64,000 nucleotides of DNA, taken from assembly GCF_021916785.1 (NCBI RefSeq), contig NZ_JAKCFC010000002.1:310001-374000 (forward strand). The letters run 5' to 3'. Made by a program: the position numbers and the translations under genes. Position 1 is the first letter of the stretch. Each line of letters begins with the position of its first letter. Source of the stretch: Mycolicibacterium lacusdiani (GTDB taxonomy: Bacteria; Actinomycetota; Actinomycetes; Mycobacteriales; Mycobacteriaceae). Below are positions 1-8,193 of this stretch, piece after piece. The notes under the pieces are model-generated. The model saw only the letters and a list, made by a program, of their open reading frames with translations. It ran no database searches and had not been told where the DNA came from.

Positions 1-1
1 C

Positions 2-307
2 TACCAGGACGTGCACCACGACCGGGACCTGGCGCAATCGAAGGGGTCCAAGGACATCTTCGTCAACATCCTGACCGACACCGGTCTGGTGCAGCGCTTC
101 ATCACCGACTGGGCGGGACCCAACGCGATCGTGAAGTCGATCGGCCTGCGTCTGGGCGTGCCCTGGTACGCCTACGACACCGTCACGTTCACCGGTGAGG
201 TGACCGCGATCGACGGCAATCTCGTCACTTTGAAGATCAAGGGCAGCAACAGCCTTGGCGACCACGTCATCGCCAACGCCACACTCGAACTGGGGGAGAG
301 CGCCTGA
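2..307 (+). CDS. chsH1: ChsH1, MaoC-like subunit of the steroid side-chain enoyl-CoA hydratase (3' part)
   Basis: The reading frame is open from the left edge, so the N-terminus lies outside the window. The visible ~101 residues are a single MaoC/hot-dog domain. They match my memory of M. tuberculosis ChsH1 (Rv3541c, 129 aa) closely, including GSKDIFVNILTDTGLVQR and GVPWYAYDTVTF, so about 28 residues are missing. In the known system ChsH1 pairs with ChsH2 to hydrate the C22 double bond of the shortened cholesterol side chain, and the DUF35 domain of ChsH2 binds Ltp2. The stop codon overlaps the ltp2 start by one base, so the two are co-translated. Confidence 0.93.
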   Translation, partial: YQDVHHDRDLAQSKGSKDIFVNILTDTGLVQRFITDWAGPNAIVKSIGLRLGVPWYAYDTVTFTGEVTAIDGNLVTLKIKGSNSLGDHVIANATLELGESA

Positions 308-1476
308 TGCCGGGGCCACTGTCGGGCAAGGCCGCGATCGCGGGCATCGGTGCCACGGACTTCTCGAAGGACTCCGGCCGGAGCGAGTTGCGTCTGGCCG
401 CCGAGGCCGTGCTCGCCGCGCTGGACGACGCGGGGCTGACGCCCGCCGACGTCGACGGCATGACGACGTTCACGATGGACTCCAACACCGAGGTGGCCGT
501 CGCGCGCGCGACGGGCATCGGCGACCTCAAGTTCTTCTCCAAGATCCACCACGGCGGCGGCGCGGCGTGCGCGACGGTCCAGCAGGCAGCGATCGCGGTC
601 GCCACTGGCGTGGCCGACTGCGTCGTGGCCTACCGGGCCTTCAACGAGCGGTCGGGGATGCGCTTCGGTCAGGTGCAGATGCGCCTGGTCGAGAATGCCG
701 ACTCCACCGGAGTGGACAATTCGTTCTCCTACCCGCACGGCCTGTCGACGCCGGCTGCGCAGGTGGCGATGTTCGCCAAGCGATACATGCACCTGTCGGG
801 CGCCACCAGCCGCGACTTCGGCGCCGTCTCGGTGGCCGATCGCAAGCACGCGGCGAACAACCCGAAGGCGTACTTCTACGAGAAGCCCATCACCATCGAG
901 GACCATCAGAACTCGCGGTGGATCGCCGAACCCCTGCGGCTGCTGGACTGCTGCCAGGAGACCGACGGAGGCGTCGCGCTGGTGATCGTCTCGGCCGAGC
1001 GCGCCAAGGATCTCAAGCACCGGCCGGCCGTCATCGAAGCCGCCGCCCAGGGCGCCAGCCCAAATCAGTACTCGATGGTGAGCTACTACCGTCCCGAACT
1101 CGACGGCCTGCCCGAGATGGGCCTGGTCGGCAAGCAGTTGTGGTCGCAGTCCGGGCTGAAGCCGACCGACATCCAGACCGCCATCCTCTACGACCACTTC
1201 ACCCCGTTCACCTTGATCCAGCTGGAGGAACTCGGGTTCTGCGGCTGGGGTGAGGCCAAGGACTTCATCGCCGACGGCGCCATCGAGATCGGTGGGCGGC
1301 TGCCCATCAACACCCATGGCGGCCAGCTCGGCGAGGCCTACATCCACGGCATGAACGGCATCGCCGAGGGAGTCCGCCAGCTGCGCGGTACTTCGGTCAA
1401 CCCGGTACCCGACGTCGAGCACGTCCTCGTCACCGCGGGCACCGGTGTGCCCACCTCCGGCCTCATCCTCGGCTAA
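307..1476 (+). CDS. ltp2: Ltp2, thiolase-fold retro-aldolase of cholesterol side-chain degradation
   Basis: The 389-residue protein has a lipid-transfer/thiolase-superfamily fold; the M. tuberculosis orthologue Rv3540c is about 386 aa. Characteristic parts are the N-terminal AAIAGIGATDFSKDSGRSE stretch and the C-terminal glycine-rich end GTGVPTSGLIL. In the known pathway Ltp2 with the DUF35 domain of ChsH2 performs the retro-aldol cleavage that releases propionyl-CoA and leaves the 17-ketosteroid. ATG at 307 overlaps the chsH1 TGA. A strong hairpin follows, so this is the last gene of the side-chain operon. Downstream, conserved cholesterol genes only resume at 59.3 kb. Confidence 0.93.
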   Translation: MPGPLSGKAAIAGIGATDFSKDSGRSELRLAAEAVLAALDDAGLTPADVDGMTTFTMDSNTEVAVARATGIGDLKFFSKIHHGGGAACATVQQAAIAVATGVADCVVAYRAFNERSGMRFGQVQMRLVENADSTGVDNSFSYPHGLSTPAAQVAMFAKRYMHLSGATSRDFGAVSVADRKHAANNPKAYFYEKPITIEDHQNSRWIAEPLRLLDCCQETDGGVALVIVSAERAKDLKHRPAVIEAAAQGASPNQYSMVSYYRPELDGLPEMGLVGKQLWSQSGLKPTDIQTAILYDHFTPFTLIQLEELGFCGWGEAKDFIADGAIEIGGRLPINTHGGQLGEAYIHGMNGIAEGVRQLRGTSVNPVPDVEHVLVTAGTGVPTSGLILG

Positions 1477-1497
1477 CCCCGCACCGCATTCCCTCCG

Positions 1498-1555
1498 CGA
1501 GCAGACGCGGAATCGCACTGAATCGACCTCGGTCGTGCGATTCCGCGTCTGCTCG
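1498..1555 (+). terminator. Perfect 21-bp inverted repeat downstream of ltp2
   Basis: Arms at 1498-1518 and 1535-1555 are exact reverse complements, with a 16-base loop. The structure lies 22 bases after the ltp2 stop and has no T-tract, as is common for mycobacterial terminators. The arm (CGAGCAGACGCGGAATCGCA plus one base) resembles a hairpin I recall from other mycobacterial intergenic regions, so it may be a dispersed element rather than a locus-specific terminator. That recollection is unverified. Confidence 0.7.
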
Positions 1556-1741
1556 TCGTCGTTGACGGGCTAGCACGCGTGCCCTGATTTGCCTGACGCA
1601 GTCGTCAGCGCCCACTCGCGACGCGGCGACCTGCCCAAACCCCCTCATCGAGTGGCTCAGTGAGTCGTAGGTCACACATATCTAGATTCGCTACGTCAAC
1701 AGTAGCAACGTTCTGGCAATCCCGTGTACGGTGACCAGGCC

Positions 1742-1781
1742 GGACTAGTCCTGCCCGTTGACGCTGGTGGAAATGCATTTC
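1742..1781. promoter_or_regulatory. Two palindromes upstream of the first EPS gene
   Basis: GGACTAGTCC (1742-1751) is a perfect 10-bp palindrome and GAAATGCATTTC (1770-1781) a perfect 12-bp palindrome. Both lie in the 355-bp gap between ltp2 and the flippase gene, within 90 bp of its start. The first belongs to the ACTAGT family seen again near 19.7, 39.9 and 49.7 kb. I see nothing else recognisable in this gap apart from the terminator hairpin. Confidence 0.45.
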
Positions 1782-1831
1782 AAACCGCCACCGCCTCGCA
1801 AACGTGCAGTCAAATGCGAATCGAGCGAAGT

Positions 1832-3397
1832 ATGTCGGATGTGCCGTCGAGCCCCTCGGGGGACGACGCAGCGGTACGTGCCGACGGCGACGGCTCGCCA
1901 GCCGGGGAATCCGAGGGTTCGCTGCGCCGCAAGATCGGCCTCGTCGCGTCGGCATCTGCGCTGGCACTGGTGGTGGGCGAGCTGGTCACGCTCGCGCAGG
2001 TCGTGGCGCTGGCCCGGCTGCTGACTCCCGCCGAGGTGGGGATCTTCACGGCAGGCACCGTGCTGACGACGGCGCTGTTCGACTTCGTCGAGGGCGGGCT
2101 GCGCGCAGCGCTCGTCCAACGCGGCGGGCGCATCGACGACGCCGCGGAGACCGTGTTCCGCGCGACGCTGCTCAGCGGTGCCGTGCTGTGCGGCGGCGTA
2201 CTCGCCATCGCGCCGGTGGTCAGCATGGTGTTCGACGATCAGACCGTCGGTCTGGTGGCTGCCGCCACGTCCGGCACCCTGCTGCTCTTCGCCCTCACCA
2301 ACGTGCCCGAGGCGATGCTGCAGCGGGACTTCAACGTCCGCAGGCGCATCATCGTCGGCCCGGCCGTATCGCTCACGTTCGCGACCGTGGCGGTCACGCT
2401 GGCCGCCTGCGGCTGGGGCGTGTGGAGCATGGTCGTCGGGTCCTACGCGTCGACGCTCGTCTGGGTCGTCGGGGTGTGGTGGATCAGCGGCTGGCGACCA
2501 GGTCGCGGCCGCTTCGACTTCACGCTGTGGCGCGAACTCGCCAAGTTCGGTTCACCGCTGGTGGCCTCGCAGGTGGGGTTCCGGGTGAAGGGCATCGCCG
2601 AAGCCGTCATCGTCGGCCGTTCCCTCGGCGCCGCCGAACTCGGCCAGTACCGCTACGCCCAGCGCATCGCGCAGATCCCGGAACGGATCATCGTCGACGT
2701 CGGCGCGGTGGCACTGTTTCCCGCGTTCTCGCGGATCGCCCACGACGCCACCCGCATGCGCTCGGGCTATCTGCGCGCGCTGCAGTGGGCCATGATCGGC
2801 GGCGCGCCGCTGACCGCGATGATGATCGTCCTCGGCGAGCCCGCGGTGGTGGTCATCCTCGGCGAGCCGTGGCGGCATGCGGGCCACGCGGTGGCCGCCA
2901 TGGCCGGACTGGGCATCGGCCGGGCCCTCGGCATCGTCGGCGAGGAGGCGATCAAGGGCGCAGGTCGCACCTCCCTGCTGAACTGGTGCACCGCAACCGA
3001 AGTTGGCGTCGGCATCGCGCTCGCCCTGGCCCTCGTGGGTCCGCTCGGACTCACCGGCGTAGCGCTGGCCATCTCGATCACGACCATCCTGGTCGCGCTG
3101 ATCGTCGCCAAGCTCGCCAAGCAGGTCGTCGACGTGCCCTACCGCTCCGTGGCCAGGGCCCTGTTCCCATCGCTGCTCGCCGCCACGGCCGCCGCGCTCG
3201 TCACGGCCTACCTCGAACACGCCGTCGTGCACGCCAATTCGACCACCGGCGCGGCGGCCATCGGGCTGCTCGCGCTCGACGTCCTGGTCTTCTCGTCGGC
3301 CTACGTCGGAGCCCTGTTCCTGCTGGCGCCCAGCACGATGCGGCAGCTCGCAGGCGTCGGCATCGCCAAGGTCAAGCAGACGGTGGGACGCCCATGA
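1832..3397 (+). CDS. Wzx-type polysaccharide flippase (1 of 3)
   Basis: This integral membrane protein of about 521 residues has the repeated hydrophobic segments of the polysaccharide-transporter (MOP/Wzx) superfamily. It has a short polar N-terminus and a conserved-looking loop with GQYRYAQRIAQIPE. It is expected to flip lipid-linked repeat units across the plasma membrane. The frame extends upstream to GTG 1724 and ATG 1814. I prefer ATG 1832 because it starts at the hydrophilic tail just before the first helix and follows GCGAAG; the extension carries no domain. It heads a + strand block with the chain-length protein 40 bp downstream. Two ACTAGT/ATGCAT palindromes lie just upstream. Confidence 0.85.
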   Translation: MSDVPSSPSGDDAAVRADGDGSPAGESEGSLRRKIGLVASASALALVVGELVTLAQVVALARLLTPAEVGIFTAGTVLTTALFDFVEGGLRAALVQRGGRIDDAAETVFRATLLSGAVLCGGVLAIAPVVSMVFDDQTVGLVAAATSGTLLLFALTNVPEAMLQRDFNVRRRIIVGPAVSLTFATVAVTLAACGWGVWSMVVGSYASTLVWVVGVWWISGWRPGRGRFDFTLWRELAKFGSPLVASQVGFRVKGIAEAVIVGRSLGAAELGQYRYAQRIAQIPERIIVDVGAVALFPAFSRIAHDATRMRSGYLRALQWAMIGGAPLTAMMIVLGEPAVVVILGEPWRHAGHAVAAMAGLGIGRALGIVGEEAIKGAGRTSLLNWCTATEVGVGIALALALVGPLGLTGVALAISITTILVALIVAKLAKQVVDVPYRSVARALFPSLLAATAAALVTAYLEHAVVHANSTTGAAAIGLLALDVLVFSSAYVGALFLLAPSTMRQLAGVGIAKVKQTVGRP

Positions 3398-3437
3398 CCG
3401 CATCTCGAACCCCCGAACTTCAGCACCTGGAGGCGCA

Positions 3438-4865
3438 GTGAATCACGCTTGGAATCTCTATACGGACCGGATCCGCAGGCACCTCTGGCCGGTGCTCGCC
3501 CTCGGCATGGCCGCCGCGATCGCGGGTTACGCGTTCGGTCTCTCGCAGCCCACGCACTACACCGGCTGGGCGACGCTGAGCACCGCGACGACCGATCGGG
3601 CACCCGAGCAGGACGGCGTGCTGGCGTCGGGCTACGTCGACTACTTCAACAGCAGCGGCTACCAGAACAAGCTCAAGCGAACGGGCACCGTGCCGGCCGA
3701 CGTGACGATGCACGCGCGGACGGCCGCGGCCAGTCCGATCATCTACGTCGAGGCGACGTCCGAGTCGCGTGCCTCGGCCGAGATCGCCGCTCCGGCAGCC
3801 GCGCAGATGTTTCGCGACGACATCAACGCACAGCTTCAGGTGGCCAGGGACGAGACGATCGCCGCGGTCCGCAAGCCCTTCGACGACGCACGTCAGGCCA
3901 ACGGCGTGGCGTCGGGTGTGTCACTCGACCAGCTCCAGCAGCAGGTCAACCAGATCAACGCCGACAGCACCAACACGTTGAAGAGCATGCAGCTCGAGTC
4001 GGGGATGAGCGAGAGTTCGCCGAACGCCTGGCCGGGTGCGCTGCTCGCGCTGATCGGCGGACTGCTCCTGGGCTGCCTCGTTGCCGTCGTGGCAGGCGCC
4101 GTCTCGCGTCGCACCCCCACGGCCGCCGAACTCGCGGCCAAGACCGGGCTCGCCCCGATCGTCGAAGTGCCCGAGGCCAAGTCGGCGCGCAGCCGCGCCC
4201 TGCGGACCCACCGCATCCAGCAGCTGGTCAACGCCGTTGGTCTGGCAGCGCTACCCCAGCGTGCCGTCGTGACCGTGACGTCCACGGTCGCCACGGCCGA
4301 AACGGAGGACATGGCGCGCGAACTCGCCAGAGGCCGTGCCGCGCAGGGGCTCCGCACGGTGCTGGTGAACGCGGATCTGCACGCACCGGATGCGTTCGGG
4401 TTCGGCGAGGCGCTGCTGGACGAGACGCTCGACCTCGACGCGATCCTGCGCACCACCGACACCCAGCTCAGCGAGATGTCGTCGGGCCGGGTGACGGGCA
4501 CGCCCTTCACCACCGTCACCGCGCCGCGCGTGGCCGCGCTGCTCGCCCGGCTGACCGAGGATTTCGACTTCGTCGTCATCGCGGCACCGCCCATCACCGA
4601 CGCCGCGGAGTCGCAGATCCTCTGTGCGGCAGGCGACGGCGTGCTGCTCGTCGTCGACGCGTCGAAGTCGCGTACGACCGACATCGCCGAAGCCTCGGCA
4701 CTGCTCACGTCCTTCGGCGCGCGACTGATCGGATCGGTGCTCTCGGGAACGTCGCGCGCACGCGGCTTCACCTCCCGCGCAGGCAAGCCCGCTGCCGCAG
4801 CCACGCGGGGCGACCAGCTGGTCGCCGGCCGCACCCCGGCGTACGCGGACGCCGCGCGCCAGTGA
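3438..4865 (+). CDS. Chain-length/co-polymerase protein with degenerate tyrosine-kinase-like domain
   Basis: The 475-residue protein has a transmembrane helix at about 15-35, a periplasmic Wzz-like region, a second helix at about 197-220 and a cytoplasmic P-loop-like domain. The layout is that of a Wzc/CapAB co-polymerase. The Walker A lysine motif is absent: TVTSTVATAETED (about 279-291) stands where GxxGxGKS/T is expected. Walker A'-like VLVNADLHAPD and Walker B-like DFVVIAAPP remain. There is no tyrosine-rich tail. ATP-dependent kinase activity is therefore unlikely, and a structural role in chain length is inferred. It is a clear paralogue of the protein at 10913-12379. GTG 3438 has a GGAGG ribosome site, and the stop overlaps the next GTG. 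Confidence 0.82.
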   Translation: MNHAWNLYTDRIRRHLWPVLALGMAAAIAGYAFGLSQPTHYTGWATLSTATTDRAPEQDGVLASGYVDYFNSSGYQNKLKRTGTVPADVTMHARTAAASPIIYVEATSESRASAEIAAPAAAQMFRDDINAQLQVARDETIAAVRKPFDDARQANGVASGVSLDQLQQQVNQINADSTNTLKSMQLESGMSESSPNAWPGALLALIGGLLLGCLVAVVAGAVSRRTPTAAELAAKTGLAPIVEVPEAKSARSRALRTHRIQQLVNAVGLAALPQRAVVTVTSTVATAETEDMARELARGRAAQGLRTVLVNADLHAPDAFGFGEALLDETLDLDAILRTTDTQLSEMSSGRVTGTPFTTVTAPRVAALLARLTEDFDFVVIAAPPITDAAESQILCAAGDGVLLVVDASKSRTTDIAEASALLTSFGARLIGSVLSGTSRARGFTSRAGKPAAAATRGDQLVAGRTPAYADAARQ

Positions 4866-5932
4866 CCGTGCCGACGGCGCTGTGGGTGTCGACGAGCACC
4901 GAGACCAAGGGCGGTGTGTCGACGTTCGTCCGCAGCATGTTGACGACGCCGCTGCGCGAGCAGTGGGGGATCTCCCACGTCGCGAGCCACCGCGATGGCA
5001 GCGCTGCCGCGAAGGTCGCGCAGTTCCTCGTGGCCCTGGTCCGGTTCACCCACCGGATGGCGTGGCGTCGTCCGACGGTGGTGCACCTGCACGTGGCGTC
5101 ACGGGGGAGCTTCTTCCGCAAGGCGACGTTCGCGGTGATTGCGCGGGCCTTCGGCGTCCCGGTCGTGTCCCACGTGCACGGCGCCATGTTCGACGTGTTC
5201 TACGTGGGCTCACCGGCCGCGGTGCAGTGGCTGGTCCGCGACATGCTCGCCCACTCCGCGGCCGTGGTCGCGCTTGGCGAGACGTGGGCGCAGCGACTGC
5301 GTTCGATCGAACCGCGGGCGCGAGTCAGCGTCGTGCCCAACCCGATCCGTCCCGTCGGGGCCGCGGTGCAGCCGGCTGCGGGCGAACCCGTACGCGTGCT
5401 GTTCCTCGGCCGCATCGAGGACGGCAAGGGCGTGTTCACCCTCATCGAGGCGTGGCGGACGATGACGGCGCGACTCGACGGCCGGACGTCGGCGCACCTC
5501 ACCCTCGCCGGTGATGGCGAGGTGTCACGAGCCCGCGAACTGGTCGCCGCACTCGGTCTGCATTCGTCGGTCGACGTCACCGGGTGGGTCGATCCGCGCC
5601 GGGTACCCCAGATGCTGCGGTCGTCGCAGGTGCTGGTCCTGGCCTCGCACTACGAGGGTCAACCGATGGCGGTACTCGAGGCCATGGCCAACGGGCTCTG
5701 CGTCATCTCCAGCCCGGTGGGTGGCATACCGGAGATGGTCGGTGACGACGCGGGCATCCTGGTGCCGCCCGGCGATGCCGGCCGCCTCGCCGCCGCGCTG
5801 TGCGATGTGGTCGACAACGCGGATCGCAGAACCGATCTCGGCAATGCGGCCCTGCGCCGGGTGCGCGAGCGATTCGACGTCGACGTGGCGTGGCGCGAGT
5901 TCGACGGCATCTACCGCGGTGCGCTCCGGTGA
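4862..5932 (+). CDS. GT4-family glycosyltransferase
   Basis: The 356-residue protein has a GT-B fold and GT4 signatures. It starts with a glycine-rich acceptor loop (STETKGGVSTFV), has VLFLGRIEDGKG at the start of the donor domain, and has EGQPMAVLEAMANGLCVI, the EX7E donor-binding motif. It should transfer a nucleotide-activated sugar, retaining its configuration, to a lipid-linked acceptor at the cytoplasmic face. The sugar is unknown. GTG 4862 overlaps the upstream TGA (GTGA), and the stop overlaps the next gene's GTG, so translation is tightly coupled across the block. Confidence 0.88.
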   Translation: MTVPTALWVSTSTETKGGVSTFVRSMLTTPLREQWGISHVASHRDGSAAAKVAQFLVALVRFTHRMAWRRPTVVHLHVASRGSFFRKATFAVIARAFGVPVVSHVHGAMFDVFYVGSPAAVQWLVRDMLAHSAAVVALGETWAQRLRSIEPRARVSVVPNPIRPVGAAVQPAAGEPVRVLFLGRIEDGKGVFTLIEAWRTMTARLDGRTSAHLTLAGDGEVSRARELVAALGLHSSVDVTGWVDPRRVPQMLRSSQVLVLASHYEGQPMAVLEAMANGLCVISSPVGGIPEMVGDDAGILVPPGDAGRLAAALCDVVDNADRRTDLGNAALRRVRERFDVDVAWREFDGIYRGALR

Positions 5933-8193
5933 CCGAACGGCGGCTGCGCGTGATGTACGTGGTGCCCGACCTCGGCCTCGGCGGAGCGGAGCGCCACGTC
6001 ACGACGCTGATGCCCAACCTGGACCGCGCGCGCTTCGAGCCCGCCGTCGTCTGCATCGGAGCCGAAGGGGAACTGTTCGCCGACCTCGGCGACGTCAGAG
6101 CCGTTGCGCTGCACCGCAGCAAGCGCCAGGCGTTCGGTGCACTGCGCGACCTGATCCGCGAGATGCGTGCGTTCCGGCCCGACGTGGCCCTGCTGCGCGG
6201 CTACAACGCCGAGCTGCTCGGCAGAGTCGCCGCCCGGGTCGCGGGCGTCCCGCACTGCGTGGTGTGGGTGCACAACCACTTCGACACCGAACCGCGCGGG
6301 ACGGTGCGTCGCATCGCCGACCGCGTCCTCGACCGGGGCACGACCGCCTACCTCGGGGTGGCCCGGGCCCAGATCGAATACCTGACCGACGAACTCGGAC
6401 ACCCGGCCGACAAGATCCGGGTCATCCACAACGGCGTCGAGCCGGCGGCCTACCGGTGCGACGACGACCGCCGCGCCGTGGCCGAACTGGGCATCGACGA
6501 CGGTGCCCCGGTCGTGGGCATCGTGGCCGCGCTGCGACCCGAGAAGGACCACGCCAACTTCCTACGGGCGGCGCGGAAGGTCGTCGACGACCTGCGCGAG
6601 GCGAAGTTCCTGATCGTCGGCGACGGCCCCATGCGCCCCGAGATCGAGACGCTGCGCGACGAACTCGGCCTGGGCGACAACGTCGTGCTTGCCGGCGCCC
6701 GCCACGACGTGCCCGACCTGCTCCGGGCGATGAACGTCGCGGTGCTCAGCTCCCACAGCATCGAGTGCTTCCCCATGGCGCTGCTCGAGGCGATGGCCGC
6801 GGGGCGACCCGCAGTCTGCACCGACGTCGGGGGCGTGCGCGAGATAATCGACGAGGGCGTCACCGGCTACCTCGTCGAACCGCACGACCCCGGCGCACTG
6901 GCCCGGCGACTGCTCGACGTGCTGACCGACGACGCGCTGGCATCGAGGATGGGCCGCGCGGCGCGCGCACGGGTCGAGGAGTCGTTCAGCCTGCGAGTCA
7001 GCGTCGCCAAGACCGAGGCGGTACTCGAGGAGTTGACCGCCGCACCGCCACTGCGGCCAGTCCAGCTGGCGGTCGTCTTGGACCTGACCCACGTGGGCGG
7101 CGCCGAAGTGCTGCTGCTCGAACTGTTCCGCCGCTTCGACCCGCGGAAGGTCGTGCCCCGGCTGGTCTGCCTGCGGGAGGCGGGCCCGCTGGCCGACGAC
7201 TTCCGCGCCGCGGGGTTCGACGTCGAGGTGCTGCACCGCACGGGTCGATTCGATCTGCGGACGCTGCCCCGCCTCGTCCGGTCGCTGCGCGCCAACGGTA
7301 CGGACGTCGTGCTGGTGAACCACCATCACCGCGCCGCGCTCGCGCTCGGGCGGCTCGCCGCGCGCCTCACCCGGACGGCGAACGTCGTTGCCGCACACGA
7401 CATGGACCTCGCATCGGTGGGCGGGCGGGTGCTGCCGAGGTGGACGGTGGACACGCTCGCCTTCGCCGACGCCCTGATCCTCCTGTCGGAGAGCCAGCGC
7501 GACTACCTCCATCGCCGAGAGGGCGTCGGACGGACGCGGCTGGCCACGACGCGCGAGGTCGTGATCGCAAACGGGATCGCGATACCCGAGGTGCCGACTG
7601 CCGCCGACCGGGCGCGCGCCCGACGCGAGATCGGAGCGGCCGACGACGACTTCGTCGTCGGAGTCGTCGCGAGGCTGAGCGCGCAGAAGGCCCACGACGT
7701 GCTGTTCGCCGCCGTGGCGAAGGCGGCCTGCGAGGTATCCCGGATTCGCCTCGTCGTCATAGGCGGCGGCGACCGCGAGTCCGAACTGCGTTCCCTGGCC
7801 GAAGATCTCGGCATCGACGAGCGAACCCGTTTCCTGGGTGTCCGGCGTGACGTCGCCGATCTGCTCCCGGGCCTCGACGTCGCCTGCCTCTCATCGGTGC
7901 ACGAGGGCGTCCCCATCACGCTCATCGAGGCGATGGCTGCCGGGCTCCCCGTGGTCGCGACCGACTGCGGTGCGGTGCGCGACCTGGTCGTCGATGGCGA
8001 GACGGGTTTCGTCGTTCCGGTCGGTGACGCCGACCAGTTGGGCGAGCGGCTGGTGCGACTGGCCGGCGACGACACGGCGCGCGTTCGGCTGGGCGCCCAC
8101 GGCAGGCAGCGCGCCGAGCTGAACCACGACATCGGCCGTACGGCGGCCGGTTACGAAGACCTACTCCAACAATTGATGCGAGGAACACGATGA
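5929..8193 (+). CDS. Tandem double-domain GT4 glycosyltransferase
   Basis: The protein of about 754 residues has two complete GT4 modules in one chain. The first (about 1-375) has DLGLGGAERHV, VVGIVAALRPEKDH and SIECFPMALLEAMAAGRP. The second (about 380-754) starts again with DLTHVGGAEVL and has VVGVVARLSAQKAH and HEGVPITLIEAMAAGLPVV. Both EX7E motifs are intact, so both modules could be active. It may add two consecutive residues to the repeat unit, though that is inference. GTG 5929 overlaps the preceding TGA and the stop overlaps the next ATG. Domain fusions of this kind are uncommon next to single GT4 enzymes of 350-450 residues. Confidence 0.87.
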   Translation: MTERRLRVMYVVPDLGLGGAERHVTTLMPNLDRARFEPAVVCIGAEGELFADLGDVRAVALHRSKRQAFGALRDLIREMRAFRPDVALLRGYNAELLGRVAARVAGVPHCVVWVHNHFDTEPRGTVRRIADRVLDRGTTAYLGVARAQIEYLTDELGHPADKIRVIHNGVEPAAYRCDDDRRAVAELGIDDGAPVVGIVAALRPEKDHANFLRAARKVVDDLREAKFLIVGDGPMRPEIETLRDELGLGDNVVLAGARHDVPDLLRAMNVAVLSSHSIECFPMALLEAMAAGRPAVCTDVGGVREIIDEGVTGYLVEPHDPGALARRLLDVLTDDALASRMGRAARARVEESFSLRVSVAKTEAVLEELTAAPPLRPVQLAVVLDLTHVGGAEVLLLELFRRFDPRKVVPRLVCLREAGPLADDFRAAGFDVEVLHRTGRFDLRTLPRLVRSLRANGTDVVLVNHHHRAALALGRLAARLTRTANVVAAHDMDLASVGGRVLPRWTVDTLAFADALILLSESQRDYLHRREGVGRTRLATTREVVIANGIAIPEVPTAADRARARREIGAADDDFVVGVVARLSAQKAHDVLFAAVAKAACEVSRIRLVVIGGGDRESELRSLAEDLGIDERTRFLGVRRDVADLLPGLDVACLSSVHEGVPITLIEAMAAGLPVVATDCGAVRDLVVDGETGFVVPVGDADQLGERLVRLAGDDTARVRLGAHGRQRAELNHDIGRTAAGYEDLLQQLMRGTR

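Noticed and set aside
172-1518. 448-codon frame antisense to ltp2
   Set aside because: Shadow of ltp2; no motif, and ltp2 is conserved with M. tuberculosis.
3438-4865. Active bacterial tyrosine kinase (Wzc/CapB)
   Set aside because: Walker A lysine and tyrosine cluster are missing, so only the chain-length role is claimed.
5511-7850. 779-codon + strand frame overlapping two GT4 genes
   Set aside because: Arg/Ala/Pro-rich shadow in another frame; the GT4 motifs are in the other frames with overlapping stop-start junctions.
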